This document shows, piece by piece, positions 46,930-59,319 of a DNA stretch of 64,000 nucleotides. Made by a program: the position numbers and the translations under genes. Source of the DNA: Pterois miles. Its lineage: Eukaryota; Chordata; Actinopteri; Perciformes; Scorpaenidae. How positions within the stretch are numbered: position 1 is the stretch's first letter; each line of letters opens with the position of its first letter. Under the pieces are notes generated by a model. It made no database searches and had not been told where the DNA came from. It saw nothing but the letters and a program-made list of their open reading frames with translations. The DNA is taken from contig CAMQGK010000638.1 in NCBI GenBank assembly GCA_947000775.1, positions 22,956,001 through 23,020,000 of the forward strand. Reading direction: 5' to 3'.

Positions 46930-47455
46930 GATGTGACAACTCTGTGGCTAAAGTTTAGTTGGGCTTAGGTGCAACGACATGGTTAGGTTTAGGAAAACAT
47001 CTATCAGGACAACCCAGTTTCAGAGGCAGGCGTATAAATAGCACAACTTTACATGGACATTAAACACATCATGAGGATGCATTTTAGCCTTTTTGCACAT
47101 TATTTGGATGCAGCTTTTCACACGTCATTTATACGCCATGCAACGAAACTTACATCCACAGTTAGGTTTAGCTAATAAAACCATTTTGTGAAGTTTATGA
47201 AAACATGAACAGAACGGAAAAGACGCCACAAACCCCATTAATGTAACTTGCAAGATAAAACACCAGTCTCATGGTTAAAAGTTGTGTTTGTTTTACCCAT
47301 CCACCTCCCCTCCCACCCGCACTGGACAGACTTTCACGTTGCTAATACCACATCAGTTGCTGCTTACGTTAGGTTTAGTAAAAAAACATAATGATTTGGT
47401 TTAAAAAGACTACAACACTGTGACAAAACATAACAAAACCCCACTATAAGCAGTT
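46930..47455 (-). repeat. Family A repeat, copy 11
   Basis: In plus orientation: GATGCATTTTAGCCTTTTTG, CACAGTTAGGTTTAGC, AAAACCATTTTGTGAAG, CACCAGTCTCATGGTTAAAAG, GTGTTTGTTTTACCCATCC. A second GTTAGGTTTAGTAAAAAAAC block at 47370 may be another nested piece. Confidence 0.7.
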
Positions 47456-48356
47456 TTTCTGGTATATTCTGCATCACCAGCTCTGAGGAGCAAACCTATG
47501 TAAAGTACCTCAACTCTGATTTTAACTGTACTGTTGTAAATGTATTTACTTATATTCAACCAGCTTAATGTGTATCTGAGGATGCCAAATATTACCTATG
47601 TGTCACCAGTGGAGTTAGCAGCTGTTTGCTTAATTTCACCTCTGGTCAAATACTAGGGACACATTTCTGATGCTGACATTATCAGGATGACCTCGAGCAA
47701 CAAAGAGAACGACACTGAAAATAAAACTGGATGGAAAAAAGAGAGAAAGAAAGAAAGGAGAAGCCAGTCTAGAAACAGAGGATGAAAGTGTATGAAATCC
47801 TGCAGTGCACCGTGAAAGAAAAAAGGCCATCAGATGGACAATCCCAGAGGTCAGGAGGTCCGTCTCTGTATCTTTATTCTGAGGCCACGGAGACAAAGGA
47901 GCGCTGACAGTTTCATCATCTCATCCCACACTGATGTAATGCTAAAGCTGAGTCGTGTTCACCTGGCTGCCTGGGGATTGGCCCCCAAAACCTCAAACAA
48001 AATCAAGCCCTCAGAGATGACCAACCACAAATAATAATAATGATGATAAAAACATAACTACTGGTACCACTTTCTAAAAAGGCAGCCTGTTTAATGGCTT
48101 GTAACCAATGGTTTTGGCTAGTAAAAAATGTAGAGACACTTTATATTTATTCAGAAGCCATTAATAGGAAGAACTTTAAATTAAGTCATTAATGAGTTTT
48201 TTTTCATTAATCTATTTATATATACAGTATGTCCAACATTTTGTGATAACGTGAAGAAATAAAAAAAATTCTCAAAATAAATGACAATGGGCTTTTATCA
48301 GTCGACATTAGTTGTGCATGATGTGAGATTAATGAAGTGTTTTAACCAAAATCCTT
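47456..48356. other. No gene recognised
   Basis: AT-rich; GAAAGAAAGAAAGG at 47743. No exon or repeat family. Confidence 0.35.
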
Positions 48357-48411
48357 TATAAGATAAGATAAGATAAGATATTCCTTTATTAGTCCCACAG
48401 TGGGGAAATTT
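48357..48411 (-). mobile_element. SINE-1, truncated 3' tail
   Basis: Five GATAA units then TTCCTTTATTAGTCCCACAG and TGGGGAAATT, as in the full copies. The body is missing. Confidence 0.8.
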
Positions 48412-48505
48412 ACAATTTAATTTATGTCGGCAGTTGTAATTTTAAATGATCAACTCTACAGATGGATGCTAAAGATCAGGCCATTCCCCTACGCTGGACT
48501 ACTGC

Positions 48506-48545
<40 letters not shown>

Positions 48546-48546
48546 A
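48506..48546. repeat. (TATC)n microsatellite
   Basis: About ten uninterrupted TATC units. Confidence 0.95.
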
Positions 48547-49086
48547 CAAATCCTTTTCTTTCCTCTGACTTGACTTCTTCCTTAATAAATTCATTAACTT
48601 TACTTTATTATTAATCATCACAATGTTCCCTTACTTTGTTTCTGTTTATTTATTTCTCTTTTATATTTAATTATGAATTTATTGTTTTGGCTTTTTTTTC
48701 AGAAAGTTGTCAAATGGTGTCTTCTGATGAAGAGGAAGAGTCATGCTGGAGGAGGATAAACACCAGCCAAACGGTCTTTTTTTACAACCTGGCAACCCAA
48801 AAACATTGACTGTAATGGCTTAAAACTGAAATATACTTTAACTGAAACATACAAAATTGTTGTTAATATACAATATAATGCTGCACCTTGATGGCACTTT
48901 TCAACCTTAGTTTGACAACAGTACATTTGCTCTCTACCGTGTGCCTCTTATTTGTATCAGGAATCCAATGACAAGCACAAAATCTCAGATCTACAGGCAA
49001 AGCAGAACAAAGAGGAATGAGTCTAATATGACTTCAGACAGACTCAGGATGTAACAGTTCACACATTCACATATTCATATTCAATT
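48547..49086. other. No gene recognised
   Basis: AT-rich; nothing identified. Confidence 0.35.
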
Positions 49087-49145
49087 TGGGAGCAATCTGG
49101 GGTTCAGTAACTTGCTCAAGGACACTTCAACACGTGGACAGGCAG
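49087..49145 (-). mobile_element. SINE-2 body fragment
   Basis: GGGAGCAATCTGGGGTTCAG, AACTTGCTCAAGGACACTTC matches the SINE-2 body at 11923-11965. No head. Confidence 0.6.
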
Positions 49146-49264
49146 CCTTGTCTCCTAAAAATTACGTTCCCATAAAACTAAGCTGCATTCTCGGTTATGT
49201 TTCAGATGGATGGATGGGATGGGATTGGAGGGGCGGTGCCGGACTTTACCCCAGGTGACCGCTG

Positions 49265-49625
49265 TTTCAGCCCGTTTTCATCCCCAGGGCGTAAAATACA
49301 GAAGCTTTGTCACAGCCATTGGTGTTTGGTACCACCGCACAAGGCGCCCTTTAAAACCGGTGTGAAACACACCGGGAAAACAGCAGCAGTAAACGCTCTG
49401 AGAAAGTGCGCTGGTAGTGTGGTGACGTAGTTTAAAGAGCAAAAAGAGATACACAGGGACGAGTGGGCAGGAGGGGAGGTGGATGGGTCCAACAAGCAAG
49501 GCTTTCATCCAGGAGCCCGCTGTCTATGTCCCGTTTAATGTTACAGTCAACTGTTCATTCGTATCTCTACAACATTAAGCTACAGTGGTTTTGTTGCCAA
49601 AAATAAAGTGACGCCAAGGGGCGTG
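49265..49625 (+). repeat. Family A repeat, copy 12
   Basis: GGGCGTAAAATACAGAAGC, ACCGCACAAGGCGCCC, CTCTGAGAAAGTGCGCTGG, GAGGTGGATGGGTCCAACAA, TTTCATCCAGGAGCCCGCTG and CAGTGGTTTTGTTGCC. It shares the long upstream module with copies 2 and 9. Confidence 0.8.
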
Positions 49626-51734
49626 GCAAAGTAGCGGTATGTGATGAGCTGGGGTGTTAGGACAGGAGGAGCTGGGGGTGGAACCATCAACCGATTAATA
49701 GATGACCTGCTCTCCCTACTAGAGCCCCAACCTCCATGTAATCAACTCCTCGGCGTAGCTGGCACTAAACGACTCGCTCTAATTAATTATCACCTTCAGA
49801 ATGACTGAGGAACTTCACAGTGCGACTTTGCCAGTAACAGTGGGAGCGGCGGGAGTTTTACCATACATTCAGAGTAGCCAAGAGTACTCAGTACTTATGT
49901 TGCTGTACCTCTGGAAGTACATGAGCATGAATACAATTTATAATTTCCTAATTAAAGTATTTCACCAAGGCAAATATACAGTGGCGGTTAGTACACTACA
50001 ATTAAAGCATTGTGAGGTGTAATCAGACTTTTCCTCTAGAATTATGACGTATTGATTTCCCCCTCCATTATTTACCATGTTCCCGGGCAGAGTTAAGGTG
50101 TAGTAGCTGAATAAGGACTATTTAAATGCCAAACACACTCAGCTCAACAGGAACCAAATGTCATTTTAGAAGGTCAATGGTCCATGAGTGGAGGAAGGTG
50201 TTAAGGTAAACAGTATAGGTGATGGGCTTTTAACTTTCCTCATAATGGTGTCTTTGCAATATCCTCTTACCCTGTACGAGTCTATTCATATTGAGCTTTC
50301 GATATGATAGCATAATTTCTGTGTTATTTCATTCCCAGCACTCTGACTGCTTATATTGCTTATATCTCCCTGCATGCACTGAAAGCATAAACAATTGTTT
50401 TAATCTCCCGGCCCTGCTAGCACTGTTGGTTTACAGAGAATATTTACGCTGAGGGCTCTACCTCGCTGCTGCTGCTGCTGCTGGAATAAAAAGCCAACAA
50501 TACAGTAGAGGTGGGACTGAATATCATCACAGCGCATCAGGTTATTAACCAGGCTGACCGGTGGAGGAGCCGACAAAACTGCTGCAGCCTCACACTGGGT
50601 TTATTGGGGGAATATAGTGTGTTGCTATTCTCACCTGAAAGAAATATAAAAAAGGGAAGACATTTGTTTGCAAACACCTTTATGGTCACGGAAGGCTGCA
50701 CAGTCCCTTAAACATTTCTGGCCTCAGAATATTTTTTTCTGCACTGATGAATAAATAAAGATTAGATAAGAAATTCGTCGTCTGCAGTGGTCTGTGTCAG
50801 GTGTAATTGATCCACTGAGGCTGAAAGCGCTCGCTCAGCTGGACGTTTTATACAGTTTGGGACTCAATCCTATTACGGCTGCCTTTGACCTGTTAAAAAC
50901 AACAACCACTTTTTGTCTGCTTCTGTTTTTGTTTGTATCTGCGTATGTATTGATGGGGGTGGGCTGGTGGAGGTGGTGAACAGATGGACTTTAATCTCAA
51001 ATTTCACACAGCTGAGAGACTTCAAAGTGGAGCGTCCTGGAGGATGGAAGCAGAGGGAGCAGAAAAAAAAAAAGCTAAAAGAATAAAGCACAGCAGCATT
51101 TACATGAGGAGAGAGATGTATCCCAGGCAGCGGCGCAGGGAACATACAATATTTAAAAGGTTGGAGACTGAGACAGCCTTTGCAACACAAACTTATTTGA
51201 TCTGCAACTATTATTTCAAGGGCGTATCAAGGTAAACAATATCCCTGCAGTGGTGGGGTTTTGAAGTCGGAAAAACATGCCAACTGCCAAAACTTACCAC
51301 GAGCTTTCCCCCCTCAGAGTTATTAAAACTATATTTAGTTCAGACTTCATTACAGAGTGTCAGTCCTCAACAGTCGGGACAGTGAAATATACTAACTCTG
51401 AAGTGTGGTATCAAAGGGAGAGGAGCTTTACATTGTCGGTGCGGCACCGTCACAACACGCATTTGACAAAATATTTTTATAATCAAGAGGAAAACTTTAT
51501 TAGTAGTAAGGGTATCTGCAACCAAACATCTGTTTACTTAAAGAGTGCTCCAGGGATGACATATGACTGTAGGCCAACCAGGAAGTTAGCTTCGCTGTGG
51601 ATTATGGATCTTTTTGGGATTATTGCAGAAAATGAGCTCTGTGGCAAACAAACGTTTATGATACCTACAGGTTTTGTTCAGCAAGATGGTCTTCACAAAT
51701 GAACACCATCTCTTTTATTTTGAAGCATGAATGC
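49626..51734. other. Gene-free stretch; chance 141-codon frame
   Basis: Includes (CTG)6 at 50466-50484. The plus-strand frame 51277-51702 (141 codons) has no signal peptide, domain or splice context that I recognise. Frames of this size are expected by chance in 64 kb. 50770-51190 is more balanced and may be conserved. Confidence 0.35.
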
Positions 51735-52560
51735 AATTACTACGAACTACATCACAGTTTCATGAAGCATGACGACGATTTGTTATCTCATTTAGCCACT
51801 TTTGAAGACATATAAAGGCTTCAAAATCCACAAGTGGGGTATTTACTGACATTTTACTTCATAGAACAAACCCTACAAAGACCACAGACTTCATTTCAGA
51901 CATCTAACTAAAAACTAGGGCCGTCCTGAATACCGTTGTTTTGGGCTTTGAGGCTTCGGGACAGCGCTGCTGTCACACGACTGTACACATAATAAACAGA
52001 GATATCCATCTGAGAATAACTCATGATAATTAACGTTGAATATGAATGAATAATGTGGAATTATTCCTTATTTCTTGGGATATTTTACTATTATTTCTTA
52101 TTTCCATTATAATTACAATTATTTTTTATTGTATTTACTATTTTGCTATTTATTTTACTATACATTATTACATGTGTGCATACATAAAAAAGCAAAAAAA
52201 AAAACAACAAAGCATTTGAAAAGTCATTTGGAGGTGGATTACCATGGCAACAGTCCAAATTTCAAAGCCTTGAGGCATTCGAGTCAGCCCACCTCAAATC
52301 CCATTCAACAAAACCCATTGACTTCCAGATGAGGGAACCAGAAATGCTAAACTGCTAACTCATTTCTGGGTTTTAAGGGTTCAACACTCACAAGTGTGGT
52401 ATTTATTGATGTCTTCTATGTCATAGAAGATAACATTAAAATCCCTTAAGCTTGTGTTAACTATAGACTTTATTTCAGGCATCAAACTAAAAACCCATTC
52501 AGTAAACCCATTGACTTCCAAATGAGGGAAATCTCTAACTCAGTGATAAACACATAACAG
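51735..52560 (+). repeat. Family H repeat and local duplication
   Basis: TAGGGCCGTCCTGAATACC at 51918 begins a block that continues to CCATCTGAGAATAACTCATG and matches 37860-38115 reversed. Flanking it, 51800-51925 and 52375-52500 are diverged direct copies (ACAAGTGTGGTATTTATTG, CATAGAA, ATTTCAGGCATCAAACTAAA). AAACCCATTGACTTCC also occurs twice (52312, 52507). Confidence 0.7.
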
Positions 52561-54279
52561 CACATGACAATAACACAGAAACAGGATGTACAATATGCAC
52601 ATTTTATATACAGCATATGGTAGACAAATACATACTGTATATTGACTTTGCACACGAAATAAAGACGTTTAGTTTTCAGTCTTTCAGTCTCACTGATTGA
52701 TATCTGCCTCTCTGTAAGGCATTTAATGGAAGGATGGATGGTTTGTGTGCATCTGCTCTCACTGTGTGTTTCCCTTTTCTTTTGTCTTTACCTGTGGCTT
52801 GTTTTTCTTGCTCTTGAAGCCTGTCTGATATATGTTTAACATGTGTTGTTTGCCCTGATGTCTATTCTGGCACCTTTGCCCTATTTTCTTTTCTTGTTTT
52901 TTACTTCTTGTTCTAAGCTTTGCTAATCACAAAAATAAGAGCATGACCACATTTATATGAAGTTTATTGGTTATATTGTTCATTGGTCAACATAATGGTG
53001 GTACATTCTCTGTATTATTGCTATTGTGTAATAATCGATTCCTTCGCAATCTGAGTTTCCACTTAGCAGACGACATACGCTGACCCGTGGTCACATTAGC
53101 GCTCACGCACAAAGAGCACCTCAACATTGATCAGGCTCTTTTAATCTCAGAAAGATTAAGAGCCCTCCACTTAATTACAGAACAAAAGGCTGGGGACGGC
53201 CGCTTTAGATCCCAAACATGATTAAGAGAGGAATACAAGTGGAAAAGCACTTCACAGACACTGCTTCTTCAAAAACACAACTATACCTGACCATTACTCA
53301 GTTGTACGCAGGGCATGTAAAATTCAAAATTGCTAATATATAATTATCTCTTCCTGTATTTGCTGTTAAGACATTAAAAAAACAGTTTATGGAACTTAAA
53401 ATGTCTGACTTTGGCAGTTTAACAAAGACACTGACAGTAATGTGGGCCACTACGGCACCACCGTCCCCATACATCTGATTCAGGGACGTTGGGAAAAAAT
53501 GGGCTTAAAAAAATCACATAAACTGCACTAGTTTCCACCGGCACTGATAATTTTCCAATGTACAAAATGTTACCATTACAATATTTTAGAGGGTAATATA
53601 ATCACATTTAAGTTATACATAAAGTAGCTCTAAAGCCCCTAAAAACTTGATTTCAAATCTGAAGTATATCTATTATATTCATTACTAAATAAGTTATAAA
53701 TAAGTAATAAGTATAAATAGCACCTCTAAGGCCCTGATCAGGCTGTGAGCATCTAAGCAGCCTTTGGCAGCATTTTCTTATCGTTTCAGTGAGAGTGAAG
53801 CGTTTTGTGCTGCTTATGGTTTGCTGAGCACCTCACGTTTTTGTAGGAGCATCCTGAACGCCTTCAGTAGCGTTTTTCTCTCATTGCAGTGACTTTTTCT
53901 GGATACCCAGAACTATATGACTTTATTTGATTTTTATTTTAGTAATACTTTACTGAGTTTATTGAAACAAATGTACATACATACAAAGAGTAGAAAACAC
54001 CTCATGCTATGACTTTACCAACCGTACCATGATCTGAACAGAAAACGGGGTCTGACGGTGAATTAGTGCGCCATTTGATATTTGGGGTTTTCACAGATTT
54101 TAACTGTACTAACAACGTACAATTCATGGTTTGTGTTAAGCCAACATTAGCACTCATTTGCTCACAACAACAAAAGACTCAGCATTGGCCTACTGCAAAT
54201 AACAATCTGTTTGAGTTGTTCAGTCCCAACTCGTCAGATACCTTAGATTGGGCAGTCAAAACCGATCCACGGAGTCAGC
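52561..54279. other. Gene-free stretch; possible conserved element at 53030-53240
   Basis: Mostly AT-rich. 53030-53240 is repeat-free and balanced (GACCCGTGGTCACATTAGCG, GGGGACGGCCGCTTTAG, paired GATTAAGAG words). Confidence 0.3.
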
Positions 54280-54660
54280 CTTTAGTGATGAACCGGGCTT
54301 TCGACTAACTCGACTACACAGTATACCCACCTACTGTGTAATTAAACGGTTGGAGCAAGTGATGTAGTATTAATAGTGTGAGTGTCCGTTCAGGATGGGT
54401 GGGAGGGGTAGCGGATAGATCAAACAAAAACAAGACTTTCAACCAGGAGACCGTGTCCCGGGTAAAACTAAAAGTAACGTTGACTTATTTTCTCACTTCA
54501 GTTGTTAGTCACGACTGGTCAGTAGAGTCAGTCCCGTGAGTCTCACGGGTCCGTCTCCGATACCGAGGGCACTGACCAAACGGCAGTAACTGACAAGTTG
54601 GGAGTGAGAATGTGTTGCTGAACACACTGTCTGATCAAAGACTAAGGTTCACTAATTAAC
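54280..54660 (+). repeat. Family B repeat, copy 2
   Basis: Ordered match to 11215-11700: GGGCTTTCGACTAACTC, TTTCAACCAGGAGACCG, AAAAGTAACGTTGACTT, CCCGTGAGTC, GGGCACTGACCAAACGGC and GGAGTGAGAATGTGT. Confidence 0.75.
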
Positions 54661-54819
54661 ACGTGTGCTTAAGTACAAAAAACAAAGTGAAAAAAACAAC
54701 AGCAATTCAACCAGTTCCCTGGCAACGACTGGACACTACAGGAAGTTATTGGACCCGCCCAAGAAACACATTATAGTCCCCATAAAATGGTTTTCACACT
54801 TTAAACAAATGTCAAACTG

Positions 54820-54990
54820 CATTCTAGTCAGTGAGCTTTAGAGGTTTCTGCAGGTGGATTTAGTTGCTGGCGGACAGAGCCAGACTAGCTGACTAGCTAA
54901 GCTAAGCTAACAGCTCCAGCTGCATACTTATCATACAGACATGGTGTCGTAACAATCTTCTCATCTAGCTCTCGGCAACTGCTCCTTTAA
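54820..54990 (+). repeat. Family F repeat, copy 4
   Basis: GACAGAGCCAGACTAGCTG, AGCTAAGCTAAGCTAACAGC, CATACAGACATGGTGTCG, CTTCTCATCTAGCTCTCGG. The fullest copy in the window, in the same orientation as 18022. Confidence 0.65.
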
Positions 54991-57929
54991 GAGTTTTCCA
55001 CTCTTGTGGGTCTGAACAGATTTGACTGACAGCGCTGGCAACACAAGCAAACAACTGTCCTCACACTTAGATTCAAATTTCGCTGATTGGTGTGCAGAAA
55101 TACAAAAACATCATGTTTTTCACATAAAAACAGTGAGAAAGGAAAGGACAAACAGAAATCATTTGAAAAGACCCAAAACCGTACAAACTACAGGTAGAAC
55201 ATAGTGTGTTCATGTGGGACCTCATCATTCATAGTACGAAGCTAGTTGAGAAAATAGGTTTTCAGGGCCTTTAAGCTATTTCTAATTTTGCTCCAGATCC
55301 TCAGAAGTCTTTTTAAAACATTTGGGACCCATCGATCTGTCTTCCAGTGTTGAAATGAACTCGTCTCGCAGTGACTGATCACGCCATCCTCCTCTGTATG
55401 CATTAATCAAATAAGCTGCTCTTACTTTATTAACTCGGACAACCTTACTTCAGATAAGCCTGTCGTGTTAAGCCACCTCAGAGGGGGATTCAGCCCCCCG
55501 GAGGTGATGAGAGTTGACTCCGGGAGCCCGAGATGCGAGCTTTAGGTCGCCGTGTTATTGTCTGAGGCTTGGCCTGAGGCTCTGGAGAGAATCACTTCCT
55601 CTAATGGAAAACCATTGTCTGCCACGGAGGACATACAACTGTGTGGAATACGGATCAGCCTATCTGGACTTATGCACAAGACAGAATGAAGCTCTCTATC
55701 TGACAGAAAGCTATTTTGGAATTGTAATATCCACTAAAGTCGATTCTGATTAAGCAATACATGTGGAATAGACTACTCTTGTGTGGGGCTGCGTGGCGTT
55801 TTCCAGCGGCGTGGTAATGCACACAGAAAGCCAAAAAAAACAAGTGAAAAAAAGCTGCATTTTCTAGTGTACTGCCCCATATTTTAATTCTGGCAATGGG
55901 ACTAAACATCTAAAGCTGTCATAACAATGCAACAATAAGGCACTTGGTGAGTTATTTATTCATTGGAGTAGATGGGATATAGGTTAATGAGCACAACAAT
56001 ATGAAATTAGGAGTGTCTTTGCTAGAAATATTCCCTTAGCATATTGCATTATTTATTTACTCCGTTGTAGGCACTGTCTAATGTAAGTGGTAGACACATC
56101 CCCTCAACAGCAGCCTGAATGAAGAAAGATGCAGGGCAGGTTCAGAGTCAGTTCAGAGCGCTCCTGTGTGGATGTAAAATGTATACAGTGCCGAGGAAGC
56201 TCTGACGGAAATATTCTCTGATAGATCGTCGCAGAGGATGAGGAACTCCATTTGCCTCGCGGGTTTCCTCCGTCCCTCCCTTTCTCCGGTGGTTGACGAT
56301 GTGTGATACATGCATTATCTTTTCCCCCCTATTCTGCATCCCAACAGGTCACTCCATCTCGTCCCCCCGTAGGATTCACCTCAGTCCAGGCTGTGAAAAT
56401 GTCCGCCGTTTGGCCAAGGGCAGATCCTTTGTCGGACGGCCTTTTTTGGGGTTTGGTTTGACATTGTTTGGTCTTTAATGTGGTCGGAAGCTTGTGCAGA
56501 TTTTCTAATAAGAGAGAAAAGAAGAGAAAGACAAATATGAGCTTCAAAAAAAAAAAAAGAAAAAGCAGAGAAGGACATTTTTAGGACTGTCCTTTTGTCA
56601 CATCCTGGTATCCGCACTTCAAGGTTTTTTTTTTGGCTAACGCAATCAGTCAGGCATTACGTTTCTCCACTTAATACAAGCACAGGGTGTCATTTTCAGA
56701 GTGCAGCAACAGGGACCCCGTTGTGGTTCAGATGACACAGAGTGCTCTTATACACTAATTGCATATAGGTACAAAGTGAGACAGAGTCCAGTGGGACGGG
56801 AATCCCCTTGAGGGGATTGTGAAAGGGCATAACGGGACAGCTGAGGGTCGAGCCTCCAAACTAGGGGCGATTCTGAAGGATTTCACAAGTTCTGGGAAAA
56901 ATATTTTCAACATTAAACATCCATCGAGAGAACATCAAGTTGCCTCAAAGTCACATTAATATTTGATATGCCATGATAACGCTGTGTCCTCTGTAGAATA
57001 TTTCATTTTGCACTTCCTAAGGGATTTCAAATCAAAATCCAAACCGTTTAGACCATCGTTTGAGATTTCCTGAGGGTCACCCCTTCATCTGGAGCAAGTC
57101 AGTTAGACTGCTCCTTAGCCTCCATATAACTGGTGACACTGTATAGTTTAGATCAATATATTTGATCACACATCTTTAAACACTGAAAGAAGAGTCAAAT
57201 TGAGCTAGTCTCTATTTTTCTGTAGACATCATGAAACCTGGGTCGAAAGGGTCTTCTGATCTAGCCTCGAAGTTTAGATATCATATTTGAACCCATGGTT
57301 TCAGTATATTATCATGTTTACATGCACAAAATCATCATTGACACCCTTTTTAACTGCTTGTACTGCATCATTTAGATCAATACATTTTGCTCATACATAA
57401 AGACCATTGAAATTAAAGTCTGTATTCATGCATTCATATGTGTTTTTTAATGTGTCATCCAATGAAAATCATAGTCTGATGTGTTTTATTGCTCTGTTTG
57501 TTGCAAAAATTAGCAATATGACAAAACTAACATTAATTATGTGGGTATAATAGTTTGGTTTAGTCCTAAATGGGGTAAATGAATGAATTACATTAGCAAG
57601 AAGTTATCATTTACTATCTTAGAGCACGATCACTAGGTCTAATCTTTCCTATGTGCTTTATTTCCAATTTCAAGCTGTTCTGCAATCACCTGCCACAACC
57701 TATCTTTATATCCCACATATCTCTACTCTTTACTCTGTTTGTTGTGAAATGCTTTGTGCTGGGAGATGTAAATCAGTTTATCAGATGCCATTTTGGATGA
57801 TGACGTTTGCACAGATGGTGGTCAAACAACTGTCTTTTGTCTTTTGACGGTCGTGAAAAAAACGCATAAAATCAAACCTGTTCTGAAAACTTCAATGACG
57901 AATAAAAGTGTAAGTGAGATTGACATAAT
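54991..57929. promoter_or_regulatory. Long gene-free stretch with candidate conserved blocks
   Basis: No repeat family recurs. 55440-55750 and 56140-56480 are balanced and look constrained (CCCCGGAGGTGATGAGAG, GCCTCGCGGGTTTCCTCCG, GGGCAGATCCTTTGTCGGAC). The A run at 56545-56556 explains the minus-strand frames there. The rest is AT-rich. Confidence 0.3.
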
Positions 57930-57940
57930 GTGAGGTTGTA

Positions 57941-57946
57941 TTTATT
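57941..57946 (-). terminator. AATAAA, possible poly(A) signal of candidate peptide gene
   Basis: First canonical AATAAA on the minus strand after the stop at 58201-58203, giving a 3' UTR of about 260 bases. No strong GU-rich element follows, so support is weak. Confidence 0.2.
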
Positions 57947-58200
57947 TTTAAACATGTGACAGTTTTGGATGAAAAATCCAGACTTGTGCAAAGGCCTAAA
58001 GTCACTGACCATTTCACCTCAGAAAATGTTCAAGAATCCGGAGGAGTTGCCAGATCAAACCTTGAAGCTCAAAATACACTTGAGCCTCGTTGAGTTTCAA
58101 CACATTATCATGTTGATATCTACAAGACTGACACCAGACAAATGACAAACTTCTATCAATAAGTAAACAACTGTTTGCATTTTGCATCTAAAAACATGTC

Positions 58201-59236
58201 CTAATGGGAGGCTGCGCTCCTGTCGCATCTTCCGTTACGAAGCAAGCAAAACCTGTGTGTGCTACCATGACGATGATGATGAAGTTGCGGTAATTTGGTG
58301 GGAAGCTTCACAGACTAAACTAAAGAAAGTCAAAACAAAGATAAATACATTCCCAGCATCGTAAATCCCTCAGAGTAGCTTTATCTTTAGATTTATCTTT
58401 TTATTCTTCCCTAAATATACCTGCCGGCTGTGTTTGGTTGTTCCTCATCACATGAGGCGCAGACATCGCCCTGAAAAACGGATGCTCGGAAATGGCGCTC
58501 TCGCTTTTTAACGCAACACTTTCTTTGTGTGGGTCTGCTGAGCCTTCCTTGTTTCAATATTTTTGACCCTTCTGTGATCCCATGCTTTCAGTATATTTGA
58601 ATGGTCACATGCAGAACATCATCATCTGACCCATAATGCAGAAAACAACACACCTTTAGCTCCGATGAGATAGTTGGACGGATGGCCTGGTCTCGCCGAG
58701 ACATCGACCTAGAGAGGAATATAAAACAAAAACACTATGATGATGAAGTTCACAACATTAACACATTTTACAACTAACATAATGACAACAAATGCCAAGA
58801 CACATAATATTTTATGGTTCAATTATTGTAGCAGAGGATATATTTTATCAAAGTCTTAGGATAAAGTTATTTCACTACACATATTACTGCTATTTATCAT
58901 ACTTTTTTACAGTTTTTTGTTACAGATATCTAATTATTCCCAGCTTGTGGCTAGATTACGGACTTAACAGAGACAGGAAAACATATTACATTTAAGTTTA
59001 GAGAGGGTTTATGTTCAACTACGTTAGGGGAGAGGTTAAACTGGGTCAGGTTGTTTACCTTGTGGGACGGAGGTCTTTTTAAACAGCTACTGCCATCCTC
59101 TCTCTGCGGAGGTCAGCTGGGGGTCATTTAGAGTCTCTTTAATGGACGGGGCAAAGGCAGGCTCTTTAAACGACTGGGAGAGGGTCACATGACCGAAGGA
59201 GAACAGAAAGAGCAAAACAAGAAGAGAGAGCAACAT
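58201..59236 (-). CDS. Candidate small secreted-peptide gene, three exons, unrecognised
   Basis: Proposed exons on the minus strand are 59236-59091, 58708-58654 and 58314-58201 (stop TAG), joining in one frame to 104 residues. Exon 1 opens with a textbook signal peptide (MLLSLLVLLFLFSFGHVTLS) and then a polar stretch beginning QSFKEPAFAP. Exon 2 is a 55-nt segment between a good pyrimidine-tract acceptor and an AAAG|GTGTGT donor. Exon 3 follows another good tract and encodes a His-rich stretch and CLLRNGRC (Cys 90 and 97). A dibasic RR lies at 53-54. This layout resembles a neuropeptide or hormone precursor, but I do not recognise the family. Weak point: the exon 1 donor needed for the frame (GGCA|GTAGCT at 59090) is poor. 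The strong donor at 59058 (CAAG|GTAAAC) puts an in-frame TAG before it, leaving a 49-residue product. It could be chance, a non-coding RNA or an altered gene. Confidence 0.25.
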
Positions 59237-59319
59237 GGCCTAGAGGTCAAGGAGGCTTTCATGCAGCGCTGCCAGCCGTTTCTGTCAGGGTAAACACTCA
59301 GAGAGTTAATGTGTGTTTA

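Noticed and set aside
51277..51702. 141-codon plus-strand open frame
   Set aside because: No signal peptide, domain, exon borders or codon pattern. With about 128,000 codon positions in six frames, one or two frames of this length are expected by chance.
56281..56480. Plus-strand exon after an acceptor-like CTGCATCCCAACAG
   Set aside because: The frame lacks a matching donor and protein features, and GC-rich text there fits a regulatory block as well.
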